Source: Bacteriovoracaceae bacterium (GTDB lineage Bacteria > Bdellovibrionota > Bacteriovoracia > Bacteriovoracales > Bacteriovoracaceae). From it: a stretch of DNA of 64,000 nucleotides. This document shows positions 35,217-45,043 of this stretch, in pieces; position 1 is the stretch's first letter, and each line of letters begins with the position of its first letter. The position numbers were made by a program, and so were the translations under genes. The stretch spans positions 1-64,000 of the forward strand of contig JABGXW010000022.1 in assembly GCA_018675575.1 (NCBI GenBank), written 5' to 3'. Under the pieces are notes generated by a model. That model did not search any database, was not told where the DNA came from, and worked only from the letters and a program-made list of their open reading frames with translations.

Positions 35217-36365
35217 GTGAAAGATTTAACAGGATCTCCTTTATTAATTCGTTACCAAAAAGCCCACGAGGAAAATCCTAAATCTAGGGTTTTTGCACCA
35301 TTAGCAGAAGCTTATAGAAAGCTTGGAATGATCGATAAGGCTCAAGAAATTCTTTTAAAAGGCATCAAGATTCACCCCAATTATTCATTAGGTTATTTAG
35401 GGCTAGCTCATTGTTATGCTGATCTATCTCAATATAAAAAAGTTTATGAAACTTTAAAAGATTTCGCAAAAAATGATAGAGATAACCTAAAGCTCCAAAA
35501 ATTATTTGCAGACGCTTGTATGAGAATAGGAAAAGAGACAGACGCATTAGAAACTTTTAAATACCTCCTCTTTATCAACCCAAAAGATACAAAAATAGCT
35601 AATTATGTTAAAGCTTTAGAACAAGAAAATGAAACAGATGAAAGTGCTAATTCAGAGAAGCCTTCTACAATATTTGAAATAGATAAAATCTCATCGAATC
35701 CAGAGCAATACAATTATGATGATTGGAGACAGCAGGATTTTGCTTTTGCTGATAAAACCCAAGATATGGATGATCATGAATGGGCCATGACTGAATCAAC
35801 ACCGGTAACTTTAGATTCCTCAATTGAAAACTCAGAAGATGGAGAGAGAGAATATGTTGTCAATACTAGTCTTATCGACAGGCCCCCTCCAATTTCAGAT
35901 AATCTAGAGGATGTAAAAAATTTAGTGAAAATTACCGATGACAAGGATATTGAGGAACCAATTGTGACTCATACCCTTGTCGATCTCTATTGTGCGCAGG
36001 GTTATTTGGAGAAAGCCAGAGTCATTCTTGAAAAAATACTTATACTTAACCCTACAGACAAAATAACAAAAGAAAAGATAATAGAAATTAATGACCTTCT
36101 CGGGGATCATTCGATTAATTTATCAGACGATAAAGAGCAGGAGGTCGAAGATCTACAAGAGTCAGAATTCCTAAAACCAATGGAGAGAGAGCTAGATGAA
36201 AATCAGGCCGAGAAGCAAGGTCTCAAGAATTATTTCGATTCTAAAATAAGTATTATAACTTCAGATAATGTAAATTTAAAGGTCAATAAGCTTCAATTAT
36301 TCCTCGCTAAAATAAAAGAAAGGGCCAAAAATAGGGCCCCAAGAGCTTCTGGCACAACGCCCTAA
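35217..36365 (+). CDS. TPR protein coupled to pilQ
   Basis: 382-residue, probably cytosolic protein with no signal peptide. TPR repeats occur at about 12-130 (RVFAPLAEAYRKLGMIDKAQ, then YLGLAHCYADLSQYKKVYE). An acidic low-complexity middle (about 135-245) leads to a further TPR near 245-290 (THTLVDLYCAQGYLEKARVI). It starts with GTG immediately after the pilQ stop, so it is translationally coupled. TPR proteins such as Tgl or PilF help secretin assembly, but those are lipoproteins and this one is not. The function is open, with a pilus-related role likely from position. Confidence 0.72.
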   Translation: MKDLTGSPLLIRYQKAHEENPKSRVFAPLAEAYRKLGMIDKAQEILLKGIKIHPNYSLGYLGLAHCYADLSQYKKVYETLKDFAKNDRDNLKLQKLFADACMRIGKETDALETFKYLLFINPKDTKIANYVKALEQENETDESANSEKPSTIFEIDKISSNPEQYNYDDWRQQDFAFADKTQDMDDHEWAMTESTPVTLDSSIENSEDGEREYVVNTSLIDRPPPISDNLEDVKNLVKITDDKDIEEPIVTHTLVDLYCAQGYLEKARVILEKILILNPTDKITKEKIIEINDLLGDHSINLSDDKEQEVEDLQESEFLKPMERELDENQAEKQGLKNYFDSKISIITSDNVNLKVNKLQLFLAKIKERAKNRAPRASGTTP

Positions 36366-36380
36366 TATTACTCATAGACC

Positions 36381-36409
36381 TTTACATTCCTACCTTGAAT
36401 TGTTATTTT
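36381..36409 (+). promoter_or_regulatory. promoter candidate of aroQ-efp-accB-accC
   Basis: TTTACA (-35, 5 of 6), 17 bases, TATTTT (-10, 4 of 6), 26 bases before the aroQ ATG, which has AGGTGAG as its ribosome binding site. Confidence 0.5.
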
Positions 36410-36435
36410 GACGCACCAAATATACAGGTGAGTAA

Positions 36436-36882
36436 ATGGTAAAAAATAAGTTTCTTATTATTAATGGTCCAAATTTAAATATGCTCGGAGCACGTGAGCC
36501 TGAAATTTATGGCCGTGACTCTTTAAAAGATGTTCAAAACTGGACCGAAGAAAAGCTAGGCCTAGAGTCTGTCTCTATAGAATGGTTTCAGTCAAATATT
36601 GAAGGTGAAATTGTAACCAAGATCCAATTAGCGTCTAAAGACAAAATTAATGCAGTCATCATAAATCCCGGTGCTTATTCTCATACCAGTGTTGCTATTT
36701 ACGATGCACTTAAACTACTTAATGTCCCAATTATTGAAGTTCATTTAAGCAATACACACGGACGAGAGTCATTTCGAAGTAATAAAATTACCGCTAAAGC
36801 TTCGACCATTATAATGGAAGGCCTTGGAAAGCAGTCATATTTTCAAGCAGTTTATTCACAAGTACTAAAATCAGATTCATAA
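36436..36882 (+). CDS. aroQ: type II 3-dehydroquinate dehydratase AroQ
   Basis: Dodecameric cytosolic dehydratase (3-dehydroquinate to 3-dehydroshikimate) of the shikimate pathway; 148 residues, standard length. Seen: INGPNLNMLGAREPEIYG (8-25) with the catalytic Tyr, NPGAYSHTSVA with the conserved Asn/His, and VHLSNTHGRE. All family motifs are intact. It begins a compact group with efp nine bases downstream, an order (aroQ-efp-accB-accC) common in many bacteria. Confidence 0.95.
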   Translation: MVKNKFLIINGPNLNMLGAREPEIYGRDSLKDVQNWTEEKLGLESVSIEWFQSNIEGEIVTKIQLASKDKINAVIINPGAYSHTSVAIYDALKLLNVPIIEVHLSNTHGRESFRSNKITAKASTIIMEGLGKQSYFQAVYSQVLKSDS

Positions 36883-36891
36883 GGAAAAGGA

Positions 36892-37461
36892 ATGTACGAT
36901 ACTACCGAATTAAAAAAAGGTCTAAAGATTGAATTCGAAGATAAGGCGTTCCTTGTCATAAAATCAGATTTTACAAATCCTGGTAAAGGTTCTGCTTTTG
37001 TAAAAGTTAAATTAAGAAACCTTGAATCTGGTGCAGTCATAGAAAGAACATTTAAATCAGGCGTATCTACAGGATGTTCTGCACCGGATTGTGAAGATAT
37101 GGATGTTGAGTATATGTATGATGATCTAGATGGCTATAATTTCATGAACCAAAAAACCTTCGAAACCATTCATATTAATAAAGAACTTATTGGAGAGTCG
37201 AAAGGATACCTCCAAGAAGGAATAAAGCTAAGTTTATTATTCTATAAAGGAAAAGCAATCTCAGTTGAATTACCCAATTTTGTTGTTTTGAAAGTTGTTG
37301 AAACAGATCCGGGCTTAAAGGGAGACACTGCTACAGGTGGACTTAAAAAAGCAATAATGGATACTGGGCTTCAAGTAAATGTCCCTTTATTTATAAAAGA
37401 AGGTGAGCTTTTAAAGATTGATACAAGAACCGGTGATTACTCTGAAAGAGTTAAAGGATAG
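36892..37461 (+). CDS. efp: translation elongation factor P
   Basis: 189-residue factor that relieves ribosome stalling at polyproline. Three beta-barrel domains. The loop NPGKGSA contains Lys32, at the position modified by lysylation in the EpmA-type pathway. The C-terminal domain carries GLQVNVPLFIKEGELLKID and the family end TGDYSERV. AAGGAAAAGG lies before the ATG. Nine bases after aroQ and seven before accB. Confidence 0.95.
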   Translation: MYDTTELKKGLKIEFEDKAFLVIKSDFTNPGKGSAFVKVKLRNLESGAVIERTFKSGVSTGCSAPDCEDMDVEYMYDDLDGYNFMNQKTFETIHINKELIGESKGYLQEGIKLSLLFYKGKAISVELPNFVVLKVVETDPGLKGDTATGGLKKAIMDTGLQVNVPLFIKEGELLKIDTRTGDYSERVKG

Positions 37462-37468
37462 GTAGAAA

Positions 37469-37906
37469 ATGACTTTTGAAAAATTAGAACAATTCATTAA
37501 GTTAGCAAAAAATTCAGGTGTTTCTTCATTGAAATATGAATCTAAAGATGAAAAGTATTCTGTTTCACTAGGGCAAGTAATTGCACCGGCAACGACTCAG
37601 GTTTTAACGGCCTCTCCTGTGATTGAGCCTGCTAATAAGCAACTACAGGAAGCGATTAAAGCAGATGGATTATTGGAGGTTACCTGTCCATTTGTTGGAA
37701 CTTTCTATCGATCTGCCTCTCCCGGCTCAGATCCCTACGTTAAAGTAGGAGATAAGGTATCTGCTGGACAAGTTCTTTGCATTGTTGAAGCAATGAAGAT
37801 TATGAATGAGATAGAGTCTGAAGTGTCTGGCGAAGTTATAGAAATTTGTGTTGAGAATGAAAACTATGTCGAATTTGGACAAGTTTTGTATCGAGTAAAA
37901 CCATAA
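37469..37906 (+). CDS. accB: biotin carboxyl carrier protein AccB
   Basis: 145-residue biotin carrier of acetyl-CoA carboxylase, the first step in fatty-acid synthesis. An N-terminal helical segment (about 1-30), an Ala/Pro/Thr linker, then the biotinyl domain with EAMKIMNE, whose Lys accepts biotin, and the preceding CPFVGTFYRSASPG thumb region. Standard length. accC follows 13 bases later, so the two subunits are co-expressed. Confidence 0.95.
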   Translation: MTFEKLEQFIKLAKNSGVSSLKYESKDEKYSVSLGQVIAPATTQVLTASPVIEPANKQLQEAIKADGLLEVTCPFVGTFYRSASPGSDPYVKVGDKVSAGQVLCIVEAMKIMNEIESEVSGEVIEICVENENYVEFGQVLYRVKP

Positions 37907-37919
37907 ACCGAGACTTTGA

Positions 37920-39260
37920 ATGTTTAAAAAAATACTTATAGCTAACAGGGGTGAGATTGCAGTTCGAATTCTTCGGACCTGCAAAGAGTTAGGGATTCAA
38001 ACGGTAGCAGTACATTCTACTGAAGATGAAAACTCTCTTCATGTAAAACTTGCAGATGAATCTGTCTGTATCGGGCCTGCCAAGTCCGCCTTAAGTTATT
38101 TAAATATACCTTCAATTCTATCGGCGGCTGAAATCACAGGAGCAGATGCAATACATCCAGGTTTTGGCTTTCTTTCTGAAAATAAAGAATTTTCACTTAT
38201 GTGTGATAAATGGGGAATTATTTTTATTGGCCCAAATGTTGATTGTATTGAAAAAATGGGTGATAAAATATTTTCTAAAGAGATTGCTATTGAAGCAGGG
38301 TTGCCAGTTCTTTCCCCCATAAAGGTAAATGATTTAAATGAAAATGAAATAAAAGATCAAGTAACAAAAATGAAGTTTCCAGTCTTAATAAAGGCTTCGG
38401 CTGGCGGTGGAGGAAGAGGAATGAAAAGAATAGACGAAATGAAAAACCTCATTTCATCTATTAGAACATTGAAGCAAGAAGCTCTTGCTGGTTTTGGCGA
38501 TGATACATTATTCATCGAGAAATACATTACGAATCCTCGACATGTTGAAGTTCAAGTTTTGGCAGATAAAGAAGGCAATGTTGTTCACCTTGGAGAGCGA
38601 GATTGCACAATTCAAAGAAGATTTCAAAAAGTTATTGAAGAGTCTCCATGTCCTATACTGACAGAAAAGAAAAGAAAAGAACTATGCGACTCGGCAGTAA
38701 AACTTGCAAAGTATGTTAATTATGATTCGGTAGGAACAGTTGAGTATCTCTATGATCAGGACGATGAGACTTTTTATTTCATGGAAATGAACACTCGAAT
38801 TCAAGTTGAACACCCTGTTTCCGAGCAAAGAACTGGAATTGATTTAATTGCAGAACAAATTAGATCCGCAGCCAATTACACATTAAACTTGAAACAAAAA
38901 GATATTAAATTTGTCGGTCATTCTATAGAATGTCGAATTAATGCAGAAGATCCAAAAACTCAAAGACCCTCACCCGGCAAAATTGTACACTATCATCGTC
39001 CTGCAGGACTTGGAGTTCGTGTAGATGACTTCATTTATTCTGGATATCACGTCTCACCATTTTACGACTCTATGTTAGCAAAAATTATTGTTACGGGAAT
39101 TGATAGAAATGAATGTTTACTGAGAATGAAACGTGCTTTGGATGAAACTGTTATTGAGGGAATTACTACTAATAGAGACCTACATTTAAGTATCATTTCC
39201 CACAAAGACTTCATCGGAAATAATTACGCTACCAACTTCCTTCAAGTTAAAATACTGTAA
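37920..39260 (+). CDS. accC: biotin carboxylase AccC
   Basis: 446-residue ATP-grasp enzyme that carboxylates biotin on AccB. N-terminal IANRGEIAVRILRTCKELGI, ATP loop KASAGGGGRGMKR, the CTIQRRFQKVIEESP segment, and the active site MEMNTRIQVEHPVSE. All family residues read intact. Last gene of the aroQ-efp-accBC group; I see no clear terminator after it. Confidence 0.96.
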   Translation: MFKKILIANRGEIAVRILRTCKELGIQTVAVHSTEDENSLHVKLADESVCIGPAKSALSYLNIPSILSAAEITGADAIHPGFGFLSENKEFSLMCDKWGIIFIGPNVDCIEKMGDKIFSKEIAIEAGLPVLSPIKVNDLNENEIKDQVTKMKFPVLIKASAGGGGRGMKRIDEMKNLISSIRTLKQEALAGFGDDTLFIEKYITNPRHVEVQVLADKEGNVVHLGERDCTIQRRFQKVIEESPCPILTEKKRKELCDSAVKLAKYVNYDSVGTVEYLYDQDDETFYFMEMNTRIQVEHPVSEQRTGIDLIAEQIRSAANYTLNLKQKDIKFVGHSIECRINAEDPKTQRPSPGKIVHYHRPAGLGVRVDDFIYSGYHVSPFYDSMLAKIIVTGIDRNECLLRMKRALDETVIEGITTNRDLHLSIISHKDFIGNNYATNFLQVKIL

Positions 39261-39299
39261 AATTAAAGATAATAAGTCATTAGAATAACGTGGTTTTTG

Positions 39300-39341
39300 A
39301 TGGCCATGGCGCATTGCGGCGGGCGGGAATGTTATGAATAA
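39300..39341 (+). CDS. possible GC-rich upstream ORF overlapping a TPR gene start
   Basis: A 13-codon frame (MAMAHCGGRECYE) begins at ATG 39300 in a GC-rich patch and ends at 39339-39341, overlapping the ATG at 39334 of the TPR gene. It may couple or attenuate translation. No clear ribosome binding site of its own. Confidence 0.2.
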   Translation: MAMAHCGGRECYE

Positions 39342-41001
39342 TATTGAACATATAAAATTATTATTTGATGAAAAAAAATATAATGAAGCATTAGAATTTT
39401 TAAATGGAGTTTTAAAAAATAACGATCTTGAACAAAAGAATCACATAGAATTATTAAATTTAAAACATCATGTATATGAAATATTAAATATTAAAAATAC
39501 TGAAATGAATAATTCACTCGCTTTAAAAATGATTGAGATGAATGAATTTACAAAGGCCTTAGAAATCCTTGAGCGGATTAATAAAGAAGATAAAGAAGTA
39601 TTTACACATAAATCTTTATGGCAAGCAAGTGTAGGTGCGGGTGATGTAAGTAAATCAAGCTTATATGGACAAGAATACCTTATTTATCTTTATAGGTTGA
39701 AAAGATATCAAACAATCTTAGAATTCCTTGAGGATTATATTAAATTTGGCGGATCAGTAGATCTAGAAAAAGAATTTAAATTAAGAGCATTAATAGGACT
39801 TGGAGATATCATCGAGCTGGATGAGTGTTTTTTTAAAAATGATCTAAAAAACTTTTTAGACGGTAAAAAACAAACAAAGAATCTACAGCAATACGAACTA
39901 TTCTTAGAGCTTACACAAAACAAACGAAGATATTGGAAAGTATCTAAAAATTATTATGAGGTACGAATACTCATGTCACTAATCAATATAGATAAAAATA
40001 CAAATAGAAGTGATTTTATTAATGATGTGTTTGATAGATTGATTCAATATCCAGAAGAAAAAAAATGGTATCAACTTTTGATAAATTATTCATTAAAGTT
40101 TGAACGAAAAAAATTAGGACTAATGTCTATAGAGGTTTTAACAAAACAAAAGGATAAACTTAATGTAAAACATGGACTAAGTGGAAAGCTAAGATACTTA
40201 CAAGAAAACTTAGAAATTCTTCCTGACATAAAAGAAGAAGTGGTTATGGAAAACTCAGATATGGGACTTGATCTTTTTACCTCTGAAGCGAAGGAAGAAA
40301 CTACTTTTGATAAAATTAATAAACTAGAACGAGATATAATGTTTGTAAGGAATTCTGGAAACGAAGCTTCTCTTGAGGGTCTTTACCGTGAACTAATAAA
40401 GTTAGATGAAAACAATGATTGTCTTAGAGACTATTATAACTCTAAATGGATTAAAGAAGCATCAAGGGCCAAATTAAATAGAAAGACGGTTAAAGAAATT
40501 GAGTCCGATCTGTTAAAAGAAATAGAACCGTTCTGCTTGGGTGAATATGAAAATGAAGATGATAAAACAAGCTTAATAAGAGGTTGCAAAAAATATCTAG
40601 AGTTGATAGATAAAGAAGACTTTAGGATAAACATGAAAGATTACTACATGGCATTCTATTGGATGGGGCTGTATGAAATCTGTTGTTTCGCGATTGATAA
40701 ATATCTCAACCTTTATGTGAACATACCTCTCGATAGATACCTTTCTCTAATATATTTAAAAATTGTAGCATTAATTGAGTTAGAGAGCTTTTATTTAGCA
40801 TCGGACTTATGTGAAGAATTAATTTTTAATAAACCAATGATGGATGATGAAAAAATTAATATTATGTATTTACTTGGTGAGGTTTCCGTCAAATTAAATA
40901 GAAAGGACAAGGCTCACGAAGCTTTTTCATGGGTAATTAAGGTTAATCCTAAGTATAGACTGGCAAAAATGAGGTTAAAAAATATTGAACAAGGTCAATA
41001 G
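39334..41001 (+). CDS. TPR-like helical protein preceding tamB
   Basis: 555-residue protein without a signal peptide, highly helical, Leu/Lys/Glu-rich. The N-terminal unit (LFDEKKYNEALEFLNGVL) and C-terminal unit (NIMYLLGEVSVKLNRKDKAH) look like TPRs. No enzymatic motif. It overlaps tamB by 17 bases, implying coupling to the TamB/Omp85 pair; a supporting role in that system is inference. The ATG at 39334 is preceded by an unusual GC-rich patch that contains a short upstream frame overlapping this start. Confidence 0.7.
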   Translation: MNNIEHIKLLFDEKKYNEALEFLNGVLKNNDLEQKNHIELLNLKHHVYEILNIKNTEMNNSLALKMIEMNEFTKALEILERINKEDKEVFTHKSLWQASVGAGDVSKSSLYGQEYLIYLYRLKRYQTILEFLEDYIKFGGSVDLEKEFKLRALIGLGDIIELDECFFKNDLKNFLDGKKQTKNLQQYELFLELTQNKRRYWKVSKNYYEVRILMSLINIDKNTNRSDFINDVFDRLIQYPEEKKWYQLLINYSLKFERKKLGLMSIEVLTKQKDKLNVKHGLSGKLRYLQENLEILPDIKEEVVMENSDMGLDLFTSEAKEETTFDKINKLERDIMFVRNSGNEASLEGLYRELIKLDENNDCLRDYYNSKWIKEASRAKLNRKTVKEIESDLLKEIEPFCLGEYENEDDKTSLIRGCKKYLELIDKEDFRINMKDYYMAFYWMGLYEICCFAIDKYLNLYVNIPLDRYLSLIYLKIVALIELESFYLASDLCEELIFNKPMMDDEKINIMYLLGEVSVKLNRKDKAHEAFSWVIKVNPKYRLAKMRLKNIEQGQ

Positions 41002-44000
41002 AGTACTTGTTATATTCTTAGCTCTTATGAGTGTCCTTTTGTGGGGCGTCTGGGAAGTATTGCAAACAGAATGGTTTGCGGACATTATTGCCAAAAAAGT
41101 GACAACGAATCTGACAAGAAAATTAGGAGTTGACGTAAAGTTTGAACGCTTGGATTTTAAACTTTATCCACCTGCATCTATTATAAGGCAAGTGAAATTA
41201 ACACAGGCTATAAAGTCTGATACAGGGATTCACTCGGTAGAGGCAAATCAGGTCGGCATCTATTTTAATGTTTGGGACTTTTTCTCGAATAAATTCACTG
41301 TAGAAAAAATAAGGATTTATGATGCGGAAATAATTATAGATTCTGTTGGCAATATTTCAAACCCAGAAAAAAGAAAAAAGCTAACTGCGGAGGAAATAAC
41401 TAAGTCTTTACTAAACTATGATGCGGCGAGAAGATGGGTAGACGAAAATATTCCATTTAAAATTAACGAGATACTTTTAGAAGACACTTTTCTAATTATT
41501 GAAGATAAAGATATAGAGATTAATAAACTTAGCTTATTTCTTGAATCAGACAGTATTGGTCTTAAAGGGTTGTTTGAAGATATCAATTTAGAATCTAAAC
41601 TACTTAGGGGGGCAAACACAGGAAAACATACCTCGTTTGAAATTGACGTTGAATTAAACTCAAAAGAAATAAATATTAACGAAATCAGTGTTAAAGACGG
41701 ACTGTTGGGTATTGAAATAAATGGAAATGCAAAAAAAGTAAGTGATACTATTCTTTTAGATTTAGACACTGAATTCATAGGGCTCGCAGGAGACGTATTT
41801 TCATTTCTAGGAATAAAAAAACTATCGAAAAAACAGAAAGGTCTAATTAATCTAAATGTAACCTTGAAAGGTAATATTAAAAAACCCAATATCAATTTTA
41901 AATTGATGGTAGAAAGGTTGCTGGTCGATTGGAGTAGGCTAGACGAGTTGGTGGTTTCGGGCGAAATTAAGAATCAGGAATTAATAATCAATGCAATTAG
42001 TGCAAAAAAAGATAAGGGTTTAATACTCCTATCAAATCCCATTAGGCTGTACTCTCTTAAAACAAACAAATTTTTATCAAATTCTTTAGATGTAAATGTA
42101 AAAAACTTTCATACTAATGATGCCCTTTACAGTATTGATGATATTCTGTCTTCCTTAAAAGGATTCATGTCAGGAGATGTCTTGATTACGTGGTCAAAAG
42201 AAGACCTTTCTTTTTTTCCGAAAAGAGGATTCCATATAAATAAATTTAAGCTTATGGCGCCAAATGGAGATGGAACAATCTTGAGCAATGATGGCTTTAG
42301 AATGGAGGGGGGATCATTTATTCTTAAAGATTTTCATGATTTCTATTTTGATACTGTCTTGTATATGAAAAACTCTAGAATTCCAGTAAAAGGAATGATT
42401 GATAATGAAAAAATAGATATTTCTACAATGGACAATCAGGTCGATCTTGAAGATGTTGGTCCCATTTCCAAAACAAAATTAATAGGTAATGGAAGAGTTA
42501 AACTCAGAGTCATTGGTCCTTTAAACAAGGTAAAGTTTTTATTTGATACTGATCTTAAAGCTTTTGAAGTAATAGGATTAAAACTAGGAGATATTAAGGG
42601 GGGGGTAAGTCTAGATTTAAATTCATTAAAGTTGGGGTTAATAGGGGTCGAGGGTAATTATCGTGGAAACATTTACGGGGGCGGAGGAGCTCTTGTATTT
42701 AGTGAAAAAAACTCAATAGATTTAAATATTAGAGTTTATAAAGGAGAGTATGAGACGACATTCGATATGTTGAAACCTGTTGTTAAAGAAATAAGAGAAT
42801 ACTTTCCAGATATTTCTATGACCTATAGCTCTGAATTAACCATCACAGGAAAATTATCAGCAAAAGATCTCATCGTTAAGGGAGAACTTGTAGCACGAGA
42901 CGTACGTTATAAGACCGAAGATATTAATAAGGTCAAGATAAAGTACGATATTACAGGGAGTAAAATAGATATACCTTTAATAAAACTAAAAAAAGAGCTT
43001 GGAAGCCTTGAAGGATCTTGCCTATATCAAATTGTGGAAAAGAAGCTGGAGTTTGAGGCAAATCTCTCTGCATTGAACCTATCAACTCTAAACTTTTATC
43101 GAACTTTTAATTTGGGCTTAAATGGTAATATCTACGGTGAGCTTTCGGGACAAGGAAACCTTAATGACTTTTCTACTCGTATTCAACTAAAATTGCTTGA
43201 TTCAAATATCGAAAATGAACCGGTGGGTGATTCAAATCTTGTCATGTATAATAATGGTTTAGATCTATTTATGAGTGGTGATATTTTAGATAAAGAAATA
43301 ATTGCCAAGTCTATGATCAGCTTAGGCAAGAACAAAAAACGTTCAAAGTTACATCTAGAAATAAATAGTAAAGATGTAAAACATCTTCTGGGAATTATTT
43401 CAGGTCATAATATTAAAGATGATGACCTGATTGGAACTATAAATGCCTCTATTGATACGGATTTTAAGTTTGGAGAATATAAGGACTTAAACTTCAATGC
43501 AAACGTGTATGATCTGAATTTAAGGCGCGGAGAATCAACTATTAAAATTAAAAAAGCGAATAATAATTTAACTATTAAAGATGGAAAAATTAAATCATTT
43601 GATTTACTTGCTGAAGGAAATGGAAACGCAATTACATTTAATGGATACGGAAGTCTTGCAAACAAGTTTAAAATAGAAGCAAAGGCAATTTTTGATGCTT
43701 CATTAGCAGAGATGGTCAGTAATAAAATAGATAATGCAAATGGAAAGGTTCGCGCCCGAGCAATGATTTTAAATGAAAATGATAATTTACAAACATTTTT
43801 CCAGACAAAAGGAACTAAAATTAATTACAAGATGGTCTCAATCCCAGGAGCATTCACTTCAACAGATTTTATATTGGCGTTAGATGGCAATGAGTTATTA
43901 ATAGAAAAATTTGAAACTAATTATGGAAAAGGAAAGATCACATTAAGTGGAGGGGTTCAGCTGAAGGCCCCTGTTCCATCAATGAATGTAGAATTTGAAA

Positions 44001-45043
44001 TGGAAAACTCAAAGATTCCAATATTTGATAAATCTTTTATTGTGATTAGCGGTAAGGGAAAACTGACAGGAGATAAACTACCTTATTTGGGTTATGGAAA
44101 TATATCCATTTATCATGGGGAGATCTTAGACTCTTTGACTGATTTTCAGAAAAATAATATTGACTCGAAACAATACAATAAATATATACCGGCATCTTTT
44201 AAGAATAAAGAGTATCAATTATTTAATTACGATGTCTCTATAGATCTCGCAAGACCAGTGAAGATTAAAAATAATTTATCGGAATTATATTTTAAAGGAG
44301 GAGTGAGAGCGATTGGAAATGATATGACGCCAGTCATATCAGGGGAATTAAGTATTATACCAGGAACAAGTAAGTTTTTATTTAAAGGACATGAGTTCAG
44401 GTTGACTGAGGGCAAAATTGCATTTTCTAGAGAAAGTAAAAAGATTACTCCGGAAATTAAGTTTCAAGGAATTTCAGATATAAACCCATATGAAGTTAAG
44501 GTTGATGTCGTTGGTCCAAGTGATAATGTCAAGATAAACCTTTCTTCAGAGCCTGTATTATCTCAAGAGGATATCCTCTCACTTCTTACGATAGGAATGA
44601 CAACGGCAGTATCAAAAAACCTTGATGAGACGGATAGACAATCTGTTACGACAATAGGTGTGGGAAGTCTGTTAGTTGATCAATTAAAGTTAAACGAGGG
44701 GCTCACATCAACAATGGGATTGCAATTATCAGTATTGCCAGAAATAAGTGAAGATGAAACAGCTTTTTTAAGAGGGCGATCTGCTGTCATTGACTCTCAG
44801 GCAACTAAGCTAAAAACATCTACTAAAATTAAAATTAAGAAAAAAGTCTCTGAAGATGTTGATATCTCGGTGTCAAGCACTGTCGGTGGGACATTAGAAC
44901 AGAGACAAGAAATGAATATTAATTATAATATAAATAAGAAATTCTCTATCGAGGGAGTTTACGAGGTTAATTCTACAGATGAAGATTCGACTGTTACTCC
45001 TGATTCAATTGGCGCGGATATAAAGTATAAATGGAAATTTTAA
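40985..45043 (+). CDS. tamB: TamB-like translocation/lipid-transport protein
   Basis: 1352-residue AsmA/TamB-type protein: one N-terminal membrane anchor (about 6-22) and a long periplasmic beta-rich region of amphipathic repeats that would form a lipid-carrying groove. The C-terminal TamB (DUF490) domain includes SGELSIIPGTSKFLFKGHEF and the SEPVLSQEDILSLLTIG motif typical of the family. The start is TTG 40985, supported by GAGG ten bases upstream; no ATG precedes the anchor. It overlaps the Omp85 gene by 13 bases. A run of eight Gs occurs at 42598-42605. Confidence 0.88.
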   Translation: MNKVNRVLVIFLALMSVLLWGVWEVLQTEWFADIIAKKVTTNLTRKLGVDVKFERLDFKLYPPASIIRQVKLTQAIKSDTGIHSVEANQVGIYFNVWDFFSNKFTVEKIRIYDAEIIIDSVGNISNPEKRKKLTAEEITKSLLNYDAARRWVDENIPFKINEILLEDTFLIIEDKDIEINKLSLFLESDSIGLKGLFEDINLESKLLRGANTGKHTSFEIDVELNSKEININEISVKDGLLGIEINGNAKKVSDTILLDLDTEFIGLAGDVFSFLGIKKLSKKQKGLINLNVTLKGNIKKPNINFKLMVERLLVDWSRLDELVVSGEIKNQELIINAISAKKDKGLILLSNPIRLYSLKTNKFLSNSLDVNVKNFHTNDALYSIDDILSSLKGFMSGDVLITWSKEDLSFFPKRGFHINKFKLMAPNGDGTILSNDGFRMEGGSFILKDFHDFYFDTVLYMKNSRIPVKGMIDNEKIDISTMDNQVDLEDVGPISKTKLIGNGRVKLRVIGPLNKVKFLFDTDLKAFEVIGLKLGDIKGGVSLDLNSLKLGLIGVEGNYRGNIYGGGGALVFSEKNSIDLNIRVYKGEYETTFDMLKPVVKEIREYFPDISMTYSSELTITGKLSAKDLIVKGELVARDVRYKTEDINKVKIKYDITGSKIDIPLIKLKKELGSLEGSCLYQIVEKKLEFEANLSALNLSTLNFYRTFNLGLNGNIYGELSGQGNLNDFSTRIQLKLLDSNIENEPVGDSNLVMYNNGLDLFMSGDILDKEIIAKSMISLGKNKKRSKLHLEINSKDVKHLLGIISGHNIKDDDLIGTINASIDTDFKFGEYKDLNFNANVYDLNLRRGESTIKIKKANNNLTIKDGKIKSFDLLAEGNGNAITFNGYGSLANKFKIEAKAIFDASLAEMVSNKIDNANGKVRARAMILNENDNLQTFFQTKGTKINYKMVSIPGAFTSTDFILALDGNELLIEKFETNYGKGKITLSGGVQLKAPVPSMNVEFEMENSKIPIFDKSFIVISGKGKLTGDKLPYLGYGNISIYHGEILDSLTDFQKNNIDSKQYNKYIPASFKNKEYQLFNYDVSIDLARPVKIKNNLSELYFKGGVRAIGNDMTPVISGELSIIPGTSKFLFKGHEFRLTEGKIAFSRESKKITPEIKFQGISDINPYEVKVDVVGPSDNVKINLSSEPVLSQEDILSLLTIGMTTAVSKNLDETDRQSVTTIGVGSLLVDQLKLNEGLTSTMGLQLSVLPEISEDETAFLRGRSAVIDSQATKLKTSTKIKIKKKVSEDVDISVSSTVGGTLEQRQEMNINYNINKKFSIEGVYEVNSTDEDSTVTPDSIGADIKYKWKF

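Noticed and set aside
36300-36380. possible terminator after the TPR gene (GGGCC repeats)
   Set aside because: The repeats are direct rather than inverted and no T-tract follows.
41416-41895. 159-codon minus-strand frame inside tamB
   Set aside because: Ser/Phe/Ile-rich antisense shadow of an AT-rich gene.
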